DNA of 42,409 nt from Cytophagales bacterium (GCA_003500135.1 DNTA01000169.1:1-42409); one strand, 5' to 3'. Positions 16,556 through 24,898 are shown, counted from the stretch's first letter. Notes: generated by a model not told the origin, from the sequence alone. Translations and numbers: made by a program.

Positions 16556-17680
16556 ATGATTAATTGGAAAAGGGTAACCTCCTTATCGAATAGGGAAAAA
16601 ACAAATACTGAACAATGGGTTCGTGACTATAATGGGCATCAAGAAATATTTAATCTTGATATTCATTACGGTAAAAAGACAGATTTATTAGGTCTTAAAA
16701 AAGATATTATTGATAGAATAAAAGATAAAATCTTATACTATAAGGAATCCAGAGAGAAACTTTACAATACGGATGAAAAAGAATTAGTCACAAATTGTCC
16801 TGTTTGTGACAACTCTAGCAATAACACAATACCAAAAGTTAATATATACGGAGCAAATTATGTACAATGTTCCAAATGCTCTCATGTCTATTTAAAGGAA
16901 AGACCATCGAAGAAGTCCATTCACAACTTTTATCTTAATGATATTACTTATGCTTCGACCTATACAAATAAAAAATCAGCAGAATCACGTTTAGAAAAAA
17001 TTGCAGTTCCTTGGGTTAATTGGATGATTGATGTTTATGAGAGTAAATTCCAAAAGAAACCGAAAAAAATATTAGATATTGGTTCAGGAGCGGGCCATTT
17101 TGTAGAGGCATGCAAGAGAGCAGGTTTAGAGGCCAATGGTATTGAGTTAAATGAGTCAAGTAGAAAATTTGCCACTGACATATGGGGTTTTGAATTAGAT
17201 GGGAGAGATTTTATCGAGGTCTCAAAAGAATATTCTGGATACGATATTGTAACATTTTGGGGTCTTCTTGAGCATACACCATACCCAAAAAGCATATTAA
17301 ATGCTACTAAGAAAGTCTTTGATGGGAAAAAAGATTCAATGGTGATTTCAAAAGTGCCAAGATGGGACTCTCTTAGTACCGCAATACAGAGACTTGAAAG
17401 CGATGCAATTATCAGACATTTAGATCCTATGGGACATATTATGGCTTTTACTGATGAGTCAATTGCTGAACTATATTACCAATGTGGTTTTATGCCTAGT
17501 ACTGCATGGTATTATGGTATGGATGTATTCGAGACCTTTATGCAACTTGGCAATAAGATCAATCAATATGACCATTTTACAAATACCGGCCAGCTTCAAA
17601 TAGAGCTTCAACAATTTATTGATGAGCAACATTTCTCTGACGGTATAACACTAGTTGGTACACCACAAACCGATTCATGA
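16556..17680 (+). CDS. SAM-dependent methyltransferase with N-terminal zinc ribbon
   Basis: A 374-residue protein. Residues 1-75 are a basic helical segment; Cys81-x2-Cys84 and Cys105-x2-Cys108 form a zinc ribbon (CPVCDN, QCSKCSHVYL) like that of sugar C-methyltransferases and related class I enzymes; the SAM motif I is ILDIGSGAGHFVEA (about 171-184), with an acidic GIELNE motif and FWGLLEHTPYPKSIL further on. Its place between the nonulosonate synthase and a fused glycosyltransferase gene (1 bp and 4 bp junctions) argues for modification of a glycan sugar. Methylation of the sugar ring, of a hydroxyl, or of a lipid carrier are all possible. The catalytic target is not deducible. Confidence 0.82.
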   Translation: MINWKRVTSLSNREKTNTEQWVRDYNGHQEIFNLDIHYGKKTDLLGLKKDIIDRIKDKILYYKESREKLYNTDEKELVTNCPVCDNSSNNTIPKVNIYGANYVQCSKCSHVYLKERPSKKSIHNFYLNDITYASTYTNKKSAESRLEKIAVPWVNWMIDVYESKFQKKPKKILDIGSGAGHFVEACKRAGLEANGIELNESSRKFATDIWGFELDGRDFIEVSKEYSGYDIVTFWGLLEHTPYPKSILNATKKVFDGKKDSMVISKVPRWDSLSTAIQRLESDAIIRHLDPMGHIMAFTDESIAELYYQCGFMPSTAWYYGMDVFETFMQLGNKINQYDHFTNTGQLQIELQQFIDEQHFSDGITLVGTPQTDS

Positions 17681-19065
17681 TGTCACCAATTAATGAATTT
17701 TTTCCTCTTATTTCAGTATATATTACCAATTACAATTATGGTGCTTTTATCCAAAAGTCAATAGATAGTGTATTCGATCAATCCTTTAAAAACTGGGAAT
17801 TGATTATTATTGATGATGGCTCAACTGATAATTCTAAATCTATAATAGAAAAATACAGGAATCATCAGAAAGTAAAAATAGTCTATCAGAAAAATAAGGG
17901 GCTGAATGTATCTAACAATATAGCACTAAGAATAGCTGACGGGAAATATATAATGCGTCTGGACGCCGATGATTATTTGGACGAAAACGCTTTGTTAGTA
18001 CTCAGTAATAAGCTTGAGGAAAATGATCATTTAGGCCTGGTATTTCCTGATTATTTTTTAGTTGATTCAGAAGGTGAAATACTTAATATCGAAAAAAGAA
18101 ATTCATTTACAGAAGATGTGACGCTTTTAGATCAACCTGCACACGGTGCCTGTACTATGATAAGAAAGGCCGCATTAGAAAGTGTTGGAGGATATGATGA
18201 AGAATTTAAATGTCAGGATGGTTATGAACTTTGGGTGAAATTTACTGCAAAATATGAAGTTGCAAACATACCCACTCCTTTATTCTATTATCGGCAACAT
18301 GGGAATAACCTGACTACTAATGAAGAAAAGATTTTAAAGACAAGGATAAGAATAAAAGAAAAACATTTAGAGGAAAACAAAAAAGATATTTACAATTCAA
18401 TTGCCATTATTCCAGTTAGAGGATCAAAGTTCAATTCAAATCATTTGGCTTTTAAGAAATTAAACGGTTCGGAAATATTAAAAATTAAAATAGATGAAGC
18501 CCTGAAATCAAAAAAATTTGGTCAAGTAATCATATCATCTCCAGACGAAGAAATAGAAGAGTTTATTAGGGTCAATTATGCTAATGATAAAGTAATATTT
18601 CATAAACGACCCTCTGAATTGGCACAATTAAATATTGGATTATCCGGAACAATTGAAAGTGTTTTGGATTTCGAAGTTGTGAAAAATTATTCACCGAATA
18701 TCATATGCGTATTATCTATTGAATACCCTTTTAGTAATTCTAATGATTTTGATGATGCTATAAATACTTTAAATCTTTTTGAAACTGATTCCCTTATAAG
18801 CGTTCGAAAAGATAACAATGTATATTATCAACATCACGGTAAAGGAATGCAAGCAATTTTGGGGCTTGATAAATTTACTAAATTAGAAAGAGAAATCCTT
18901 TATCAATATGCAGGTGGGATTATTGCCACTAAAACATCTTCTTATAAAAAAACGAAAGAATTGATCAATGGCACTGTAGGGCATATAGTCGTTTCTCAGA
19001 AGTCTGCATTTCGTATTCAAACGGACTTCGACCTCGAACTTGCTGAAAGAATTACGGAATTATAA
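17677..19065 (+). CDS. Fusion of family 2 glycosyltransferase and NeuA-like cytidylyltransferase domain
   Basis: A 462-residue two-domain protein. Residues 1 to about 215 are a GT-A family 2 glycosyltransferase: VYITNYNYGAFIQKSI, IIIDDGSTDNS, and the metal site MRLDADDYLDE. From about 240 the sequence switches to a CMP-sialate synthetase-like fold: SIAIIPVRGSKF, a later HKRPSELAQL (compare the RPAELA box of NeuA) and a C-terminal DFDLELAERI. The CTP loop is degenerate: relatives have RGGSK-x-IP-x-KN, here one Gly and the IP-KN part are missing, so this half may be regulatory or inactive. The gene overlaps the methyltransferase by 4 bp. Its 3' end overlaps the opposite-strand DUF115-like gene by 49 bp. 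A sugar transferase joined to its own activator would channel the CMP-sugar; that is inference. Confidence 0.83.
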   Translation: MMSPINEFFPLISVYITNYNYGAFIQKSIDSVFDQSFKNWELIIIDDGSTDNSKSIIEKYRNHQKVKIVYQKNKGLNVSNNIALRIADGKYIMRLDADDYLDENALLVLSNKLEENDHLGLVFPDYFLVDSEGEILNIEKRNSFTEDVTLLDQPAHGACTMIRKAALESVGGYDEEFKCQDGYELWVKFTAKYEVANIPTPLFYYRQHGNNLTTNEEKILKTRIRIKEKHLEENKKDIYNSIAIIPVRGSKFNSNHLAFKKLNGSEILKIKIDEALKSKKFGQVIISSPDEEIEEFIRVNYANDKVIFHKRPSELAQLNIGLSGTIESVLDFEVVKNYSPNIICVLSIEYPFSNSNDFDDAINTLNLFETDSLISVRKDNNVYYQHHGKGMQAILGLDKFTKLEREILYQYAGGIIATKTSSYKKTKELINGTVGHIVVSQKSAFRIQTDFDLELAERITEL

Positions 19066-19931
19066 TCTAAATCAATCCTTTCAAATGCATCGATAAATGA
19101 GTTAGGTGTTGCATTGTAAATTTTTGTTTTTTGACTTTTTGCATACTCATTAATTTCGAAATAAGCTTGAAAAGAAAGCTGCCATTTGTGTAGTATTTCA
19201 TGTAACTTTCTTGTACCTCCTCTTTTACCCATTACCGCTGGCTTTGCAGTGTTTTGATCATAAAAATGCTTTTGACAAACAAGTACTTCATTATTATCAT
19301 TTACACTTAATTCCGGAAGCCAGGAATGGTCTGCCCCTAAAAGAACAATTATATTATAACCCATATTTATACCGATCATAAGAGATGGGATAAGCACATT
19401 ATGTGGCCTTGGCATTCCTAGACCATATCTAAAAAGTATATTTTTAAAAAATCTAAATCCTTCAATAGGAGTTCGATTAAAATACCTTATGCTTATTAAA
19501 TCGTTGGTCAGGTATTTCTTCCATGCAGAATTATTTTTTGCTTCTGAAGGAAGGTACAAGTCCATACTCCAACTTGTATTGGTATTTATTGCTTTCCATA
19601 GTCTTTTTCTCTTTTCAAGTAATCTTATGTCACTATTATCTTCCCACATATCCGGACTTACAACTACATAGTATTTTGGTCTTAATAATATGTAATATGG
19701 ATCTATTGCAAACATATTCAAACCAAGTAAATCCAAATTATTTAGTTTATCCTTATACTTTTCAATGGATAATTCAAGGGAAGGTCCATTAGAAAGGATA
19801 AATAGTGTTTGAAGACTTTTTCTATTAATTGAAAGTCCTCTATATCTACAAAAGAATGGTATTCTAATTAACGAAATTATGCTGCTTGTAAAATCAATTA
19901 AAACATCTCTTATTAAGACTATAAATTGCAT
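19017..19931 (-). CDS. DUF115/Maf- or sialyltransferase-like protein, candidate nonulosonate transferase
   Basis: A 304-residue protein with an N-terminal hydrophobic segment (about 1-30) and then TLFILSNGPSL (SNGPSL, 47-52), a nucleotide-binding loop seen in GT42 sialyltransferases and in Maf/DUF115 flagellin glycosyltransferases, followed by LLGLNMFAIDPYY, YYVVVSPDMW and, near 199-204, GADHSW, then KHFYDQN. The last two motifs are typical of MptE-like DUF115 proteins. In company with NeuB- and NeuA-like genes, transfer of a CMP-nonulosonate is the best guess; direct proof is absent. I use the ATG at 19931, whose A is the last base of the upstream TAA (TAATG), instead of an in-frame start at 19961. 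The 3' end overlaps the convergent fusion gene by 49 bp. Confidence 0.7.
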   Translation of the reverse strand: MQFIVLIRDVLIDFTSSIISLIRIPFFCRYRGLSINRKSLQTLFILSNGPSLELSIEKYKDKLNNLDLLGLNMFAIDPYYILLRPKYYVVVSPDMWEDNSDIRLLEKRKRLWKAINTNTSWSMDLYLPSEAKNNSAWKKYLTNDLISIRYFNRTPIEGFRFFKNILFRYGLGMPRPHNVLIPSLMIGINMGYNIIVLLGADHSWLPELSVNDNNEVLVCQKHFYDQNTAKPAVMGKRGGTRKLHEILHKWQLSFQAYFEINEYAKSQKTKIYNATPNSFIDAFERIDLDYNSVILSASSRSKSV

Positions 19932-20830
19932 TATAAAATCTTTAACCTGCTTATCACCCAAAACCTAAACCTCAATAACATAATACCTTTACTAAATTGT
20001 AAGGTCAGAAAATAGAAAAGAAACAAAACAAATGTAGCCCCTACTTTGAAAGACTCCTCCATTACCTTATCAAATTTTTCTTTAAAGCCTTTATCGCTCA
20101 ACCTTATGCTTTCACTTTCACCTACACCTCTGGCTAAACCCTTAATGTATTTCTTAGATAATCTTTTCTCAGGAATTATATGACTTACACGTATAGAAGG
20201 AACATAAAAAATTGATTGATTACTCGTCTTTAATCGCAAAAAAATCTCTTTTTCATCACCACCCGCTAAAGCTGTACCTATTCTGCCAAGTTTTACATCA
20301 AAATATCCAAATTCACTAAAAACTTCCTTCCTAAAACCCATATTAGCGCCTATTGGAAATTTTCTGCCTTTGAATTTCAATTCCTTATCTCCCATATCCA
20401 ATGCCGCAACCAAAGGCAATAGATACTGCGACATCCATTTCGGTTTCTTATTTTCATAAACTGGCTCAATTTTACCACCATAAGAAACTACTGAAGCATT
20501 GTGTTCAAAGAATAAAATGATGTTCTTGACAAAATCTTTATCTACAAAAGCGTCGTCATCAATAAATGAAATGATTTCACCTTTTGATTCTCTAATCCCA
20601 CGATTTCTGGAATAGGAATGACCTTGATTTAACTCTTTATGGTATTTGAAATGAGTATTACTGTATTCAGTTATCTTTTCATGACAAATTTTTTCAGTAT
20701 CATCCGTACTATTATTGTCAACGATGATTACTTCATAATCATCTCTTGATGCACTTTGATTATGTAAATGATCTAAACATTTACCTATATATTTATCTCT
20801 GTTATAAGTGCAAACCACAACTGAAACCAT
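19931..20830 (-). CDS. Family 2 glycosyltransferase with C-terminal membrane segment
   Basis: A 299-residue GT-A glycosyltransferase: VSVVVCTYNRDKYIG, VIIVDNNSTDDTE, GHSYSRNRGI, and the metal-binding FIDDDAFVD; later motifs GANMGFRKEVF and GGDEKEIFLRL are typical of chain-extending enzymes. The C-terminus (about 258-299) is hydrophobic and probably a membrane anchor. The start is ATG 20828-20830, overlapping the preceding TGA by one base; a GTG three bases earlier is the alternative. It sits between the YfhO gene and the DUF115-like gene with one-base overlaps, so all three are translationally coupled. Donor and acceptor sugars cannot be deduced. Confidence 0.88.
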   Translation of the reverse strand: MVSVVVCTYNRDKYIGKCLDHLHNQSASRDDYEVIIVDNNSTDDTEKICHEKITEYSNTHFKYHKELNQGHSYSRNRGIRESKGEIISFIDDDAFVDKDFVKNIILFFEHNASVVSYGGKIEPVYENKKPKWMSQYLLPLVAALDMGDKELKFKGRKFPIGANMGFRKEVFSEFGYFDVKLGRIGTALAGGDEKEIFLRLKTSNQSIFYVPSIRVSHIIPEKRLSKKYIKGLARGVGESESIRLSDKGFKEKFDKVMEESFKVGATFVLFLFYFLTLQFSKGIMLLRFRFWVISRLKIL

Positions 20831-23253
20831 CACTTTTTAGATCTTCTTACCTCTTTAAATAAACCCAGTAGCAAGAGAACCAATATAATAATATTTCCTC
20901 CCCACATCACCCCATTCCCAACTGCATATACTTTGGGTTTGAATTCGAAAACTATTTCATGGTCGCCTTTTGGTATGTTAAGCCCTCTAAGCACATAATT
21001 TACTCGATCTATTTCGGCTACTTTGCCATCTATTTTTGCCTGCCAGCCATTAGGATAGTATATCTCTGAAAATACCGCATAACCATCTGCCTCGCTGGTA
21101 CTTCGATATTTTAGCTCATTGGGCTCATAGGATGTTAAGGTTATCGTTGCACTTGAATCATAGTCAAATGGCGAATAATTAAATTTTTCAATATCCATTA
21201 CTGCCTCATCATCCAGGTCTATTTTACCGAGCATCTCAAATTCTTCATCCGGGTTTTTTGCTTCATGAATTTTGGAAACGAACCAGGCATTGCCATTCGT
21301 ATATGGGTTTTGAATCACACGCTCTTTAGTTAGTCCGGCTAACACATATTTTGCATTCAACATGCTTATTATTTCCGTATTACCTTCATTCAACCCTCTG
21401 TCATCAATGATCTGTCTAATTTCCTTCTCCAGATATCCGTTGATCAAATCCTGATATCGTCTCATTTTGGCTCCATGATACCCTCCTATTGACTGATGAA
21501 AAACGGAAGTGCGTGCTTCATTGAATGGATTTTGTAGATTTAAAACCCTAAATGATTCTGCTTCATCTTGTAAAATCAATTCATCAGCAGGCGTTTTTTC
21601 AAAGAAATCACTTTTGCGTTCGGATACGAAATTTTCGCTATTCACATACCTTCTGTCCAACCAAACCAGATCTAATGTGATAAATAAAATAAGCAAAATT
21701 GAAAAAACTGTATAGTTGATCTTTTTGGCTTTCAATAAGAAGATTGCTCCCAATGCCATTAAAACGAAAAAGAACGACCGAAAGGCATCTGACTGAACAA
21801 TATCCTTTCTGCTCTCTTTTACCGCCTGGACCAGCCAGGTAGGAGCCTGGTCACTATCAACACCAGGTACGGAAATGAATAAAGCAATCAAGACAATAAT
21901 TCCAAGCGTAATACCTCCGGCAATGAGAAGGGTTTTCCTCGTTTTTTCATTCCATTGTTCATCCAACAATTTCTGCAACCCAATCATACCCATTAAAGGA
22001 ATTGCAGTTAAGGCAATCACTATTGACATTGAAACTGCCCTGAATTTATTGTAACCCGGCAGATAGTCGAATAAAAAATAATTAAACGCTTCGAAGTTCT
22101 TGCCCCACGAAAGAAATAGAGATAATATCGTAGCCGATATGAGCCACCATTTGTATTTGGGTTCCACATAAAACAGGGCTATAATAAATAACAACACCAT
22201 AATAGCACTGACATACACCGGGCCACTTGTAAAAGGTTGTGCACCCCAGTAACCCAGGAGAGAACGTTCATATTGATTGATTTGCTGAGGAGGTACATTG
22301 TTACGTCTCATAGCCTCTTCAAGGGCGCTGTCATCACCCAAATATTGACCTGAGGCACCTCCATACAAATTAGGGATGATTAAAGTGAGACTTTCAAACT
22401 TACCACTACTCCAGGCAAAGGCATAGTCACGATCTAATCCGCCGGAACTTTGCGTGTTGGAAGAAAGCTCCGCTTTTCCTCTTATTGAATATTTACCATA
22501 TTCATATGTGGACCATATTTTACCCAAATTGGCGCCTATTGCGATTACCAATGCAATCACCAACAAGCCTGATGCCTTCAATAAGGGCGCAAATTCCTTG
22601 ATTTTAATGGCATATACCAGCTGAATCAAACCATAAATGATCAAAAGAAGAAAGTAGTAATAAGAAATTTGCAGGTGATTGCTATTTATTTCCAAAGCCA
22701 CGGCCAAAGCAGTGAGCGTTAGCCCCCACCAATATCTTTTTGTGAACAAAAGATGAACACCCGCTATTATAAATGGCGCATAGGCAATAGCCCTCACTTT
22801 CCATAAATGCCCTGCCTCAACGGAGACTATAAAAAAACTACTAAACCCAAAAGCTATGGCTCCTGCTATGGCTAATTTACTGCGAACGCCAAATACCAAT
22901 AAAAGTACGTAAAAAGACAATAAGGAAATGAATGTTTCCCTCGCCGAACTGGGAAGACCAAAAGAAATAACCCGCTCCATAATTCTTAATACTTCCGATC
23001 CGCTCCAATACACACTAATCAGATAAGATGGCATTCCGCCAAACATGCTATTAGTCCAAAGAGCCTCATCACCTGTTTCCGCCCTGAAGGATTTTACTTC
23101 ATATCCAGCGGCTACACCCTGATTAATATCATTCTGATTTAAGATTTTCCCTTCGAAAATCAATGGTGAGTAAAAAATGATAGTAAGAAGTAGAAAAACA
23201 ATTATGGCAATGACATGGGGCAATGCCTTATCTTTAATGGTATTAAAATCCAT
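20830..23253 (-). CDS. YfhO-family polytopic membrane protein
   Basis: An 807-residue protein with about a dozen membrane spans across residues 12-510 and near 780, and a large extracytoplasmic domain (about 530-770) ending GWQAKIDGKVAEIDRVNYVLRG. This is the layout of the YfhO family, which in Gram-positives helps glycosylate lipoteichoic acid and is widespread, uncharacterised, in Bacteroidetes. The GT-C-like N-terminus suggests a role in moving sugars from a lipid carrier outside the membrane. It leads a three-gene leftward operon with a GT2 and the DUF115-like gene, and a -7 element precedes it. No catalytic residue can be pointed to with certainty. Confidence 0.87.
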   Translation of the reverse strand: MDFNTIKDKALPHVIAIIVFLLLTIIFYSPLIFEGKILNQNDINQGVAAGYEVKSFRAETGDEALWTNSMFGGMPSYLISVYWSGSEVLRIMERVISFGLPSSARETFISLLSFYVLLLVFGVRSKLAIAGAIAFGFSSFFIVSVEAGHLWKVRAIAYAPFIIAGVHLLFTKRYWWGLTLTALAVALEINSNHLQISYYYFLLLIIYGLIQLVYAIKIKEFAPLLKASGLLVIALVIAIGANLGKIWSTYEYGKYSIRGKAELSSNTQSSGGLDRDYAFAWSSGKFESLTLIIPNLYGGASGQYLGDDSALEEAMRRNNVPPQQINQYERSLLGYWGAQPFTSGPVYVSAIMVLLFIIALFYVEPKYKWWLISATILSLFLSWGKNFEAFNYFLFDYLPGYNKFRAVSMSIVIALTAIPLMGMIGLQKLLDEQWNEKTRKTLLIAGGITLGIIVLIALFISVPGVDSDQAPTWLVQAVKESRKDIVQSDAFRSFFFVLMALGAIFLLKAKKINYTVFSILLILFITLDLVWLDRRYVNSENFVSERKSDFFEKTPADELILQDEAESFRVLNLQNPFNEARTSVFHQSIGGYHGAKMRRYQDLINGYLEKEIRQIIDDRGLNEGNTEIISMLNAKYVLAGLTKERVIQNPYTNGNAWFVSKIHEAKNPDEEFEMLGKIDLDDEAVMDIEKFNYSPFDYDSSATITLTSYEPNELKYRSTSEADGYAVFSEIYYPNGWQAKIDGKVAEIDRVNYVLRGLNIPKGDHEIVFEFKPKVYAVGNGVMWGGNIIILVLLLLGLFKEVRRSKK

Positions 23254-23272
23254 AGCTTTCGTAATTTAAAGG

Positions 23273-23280
23273 CAAAGCTA
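23273..23280 (-). promoter_or_regulatory. Promoter -7 element of the YfhO operon
   Basis: TAGCTTTG on the minus strand matches TAnnTTTG, 19 nt before the YfhO ATG. The -33 region holds only TTCG at 17 nt spacing, so the promoter may be weak or regulated. Confidence 0.5.
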
Positions 23281-23327
23281 AAAAAAATGTTGAAAGACGA
23301 AGCAGGCAGGTAATCTTTGTAGGCGTT

Positions 23328-23657
23328 TTAGATTGCTAAATGTTCAATTGGCTTCCACAATTTATTATGAAAGTTAACTACCTGATCATTTTTTATTTCA
23401 ATGCCTTCACTTTTTAACAATAGCTCCATTTGATCGGGATGAGAGAAATGCATCTTTCCGGTAAGCAACCCCTGCCGGTTGACTACCCTATGTGCCGGAA
23501 CATCTTTTCCAATCGCCGCGTTCATTGCCCAACCTACCATTCTTGCACCGCCTTTGAGCCCCAGGTATTCAGCTATTGCCCCATATGTTGTCACCATTCC
23601 TTTGGGCACTAATCTTACCACATCTTGTATATCTTCAAAATGGTCCTCTTTCGCCAT
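23328..23657 (-). CDS. Alkyltransferase-like (ATL) DNA-binding protein
   Basis: A 109-residue protein made only of the DNA-binding domain of O6-alkylguanine-DNA alkyltransferases. MVTTYGAIAEYLG, GGARMVGWAMNAA and VPAHRVVNRQG are clear, but the active-site PCHR is PAHR: the alkyl-accepting Cys is Ala. Such ATL proteins cannot remove the alkyl group; in other organisms they flag O6-alkylguanine for nucleotide excision repair. Length and sequence match the family. Its ATG overlaps the preceding TGA by one base, so it is coupled to the unknown gene upstream, which in turn follows rnhB, giving a small genome-maintenance set. Confidence 0.92.
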   Translation of the reverse strand: MAKEDHFEDIQDVVRLVPKGMVTTYGAIAEYLGLKGGARMVGWAMNAAIGKDVPAHRVVNRQGLLTGKMHFSHPDQMELLLKSEGIEIKNDQVVNFHNKLWKPIEHLAI

Positions 23658-24220
23658 CAGTTTTCAAACAATCGATCAATCAATTCTGTAAATTCACCGG
23701 GTTTTTTGTAATTGTAGTCCGTGTAAAAAGTAGTTTGGATTTTTAAATAATCTACTTCAAGTCCTTTTACTTTCAATTCCAGACGTAAGTTGCCCCATAG
23801 CTGGTCAATAGGAGGCTCAAATGCAATTGGAGGTTTCAAATAATACATTTCGCGTGTCACGACTTCATTATTGACTTCCTCTATGTAACGATTTTCATTT
23901 TGAATTCGGTAACCTATAGACTGTGCCTGCCTTTTTAGCCAGTCCAGTCGGTATTTCCAGTATTCAGCGCTTTCTTTATGGGGGTCAAAAAGCGCCAAAG
24001 CATGACTCCCATTGTAGGTCGAATATAGAACATTACCTGAATTGGAAGGTTGCTCTACACCATTTTTGATAGCAATATAATAATCTCTCCATTTTGATTG
24101 GTGAATAAAGTCATTTGCCCATTTATCGTACTTATCCTGATACTGAGAAGATCGTTTTAAGACCTCATTGACTTTGACCGGTTGCTTTTTATTAAATAAT
24201 TGCTGAATCCAATTTTTCAT
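23657..24220 (-). CDS. Uncharacterised protein (187 aa)
   Basis: A 187-residue protein I do not recognise. It has no signal peptide or membrane segment; it begins MKNWIQQLFNKKQPVKVNEVLKR and is rich in aromatic residues (W, Y) and Lys. A mid-region segment YSTYNGSHALALFDPHKES and a later YYLKPPIAFEPPIDQLWG look conserved-type. It is most likely cytoplasmic. It sits between rnhB (stop 30 bp upstream) and the ATL gene (1-bp overlap), so a link to nucleic-acid maintenance is possible but rests on position only. Confidence 0.7.
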   Translation of the reverse strand: MKNWIQQLFNKKQPVKVNEVLKRSSQYQDKYDKWANDFIHQSKWRDYYIAIKNGVEQPSNSGNVLYSTYNGSHALALFDPHKESAEYWKYRLDWLKRQAQSIGYRIQNENRYIEEVNNEVVTREMYYLKPPIAFEPPIDQLWGNLRLELKVKGLEVDYLKIQTTFYTDYNYKKPGEFTELIDRLFEN

Positions 24221-24250
24221 ATTGATAGAACATGCTGAGAAAAAATTAGT

Positions 24251-24847
24251 TTAAAACAACTCGATTTGTCTGGGCAATAGCTGAAAAGACTTACGATGGA
24301 GTGGTGTAACGCCCAATTCCCTAATAGCCTGGCGATGAGCTTTGGTAGGGTAGCCTACATTATTTTCCCAGTAATAACCCGGATATTCTTTTGCCAAACC
24401 TATCATTAATTGATCCCTGTAGGTTTTAGCAAGAATTGAAGCGGCTGCTATGCTGGCGTATTTCCCATCACCCTTAATAACGCATTCATATTCAATGTTT
24501 TTATAGGGCTTAAATCGATTTCCATCTACCAGTATGAACTCTGGTTGCTGTGATAGCTTCTCCAGTGCACGGTGCATTGCTAAAAATGAAGCATTTAATA
24601 CATTTATCTTATCCACATCATCGTTGCTTACTTCAGCAACGGCATAACAAATGGCATTTTGTTTTATTTCTTCAGCCAGCGCCAACCGGGTTTTTAAACT
24701 TAACTTTTTAGAATCGTTAAGGCCTTTTATTGTATTCTTCTCATCCAATATTACAGCCGCTGCAACTACAGGCCCCGCCAGGCAACCCCTTCCTACTTCA
24801 TCACAACCTGCTTCATATACATTTGCCTTATAATAATTTTTTAGCAT
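24251..24847 (-). CDS. rnhB: Ribonuclease HII
   Basis: A 198-residue endonuclease that cuts RNA at RNA-DNA junctions, removing misincorporated ribonucleotides. YEAGCDEVGRGCLAGPVVAAAVIL supplies the first acidic pair (Asp16, Glu17), FILVDGNRF the third carboxylate, and IKGDGKYASIAAASILAKTYRD the conserved core. I prefer the ATG at 24847 (MLKNYYKANVYEAGCDE) because most family members start close to this point; an in-frame ATG at 24877 adds ten residues and cannot be excluded. It diverges from the Nudix gene, with which it shares a short 51-bp spacer, and leads a three-gene set with the unknown protein and the ATL protein. Confidence 0.93.
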   Translation of the reverse strand: MLKNYYKANVYEAGCDEVGRGCLAGPVVAAAVILDEKNTIKGLNDSKKLSLKTRLALAEEIKQNAICYAVAEVSNDDVDKINVLNASFLAMHRALEKLSQQPEFILVDGNRFKPYKNIEYECVIKGDGKYASIAAASILAKTYRDQLMIGLAKEYPGYYWENNVGYPTKAHRQAIRELGVTPLHRKSFQLLPRQIELF

Positions 24848-24898
24848 GCCGAAAAATATGATATTTTCACAGCTCATTCAAACAGACCCAATAATTTC

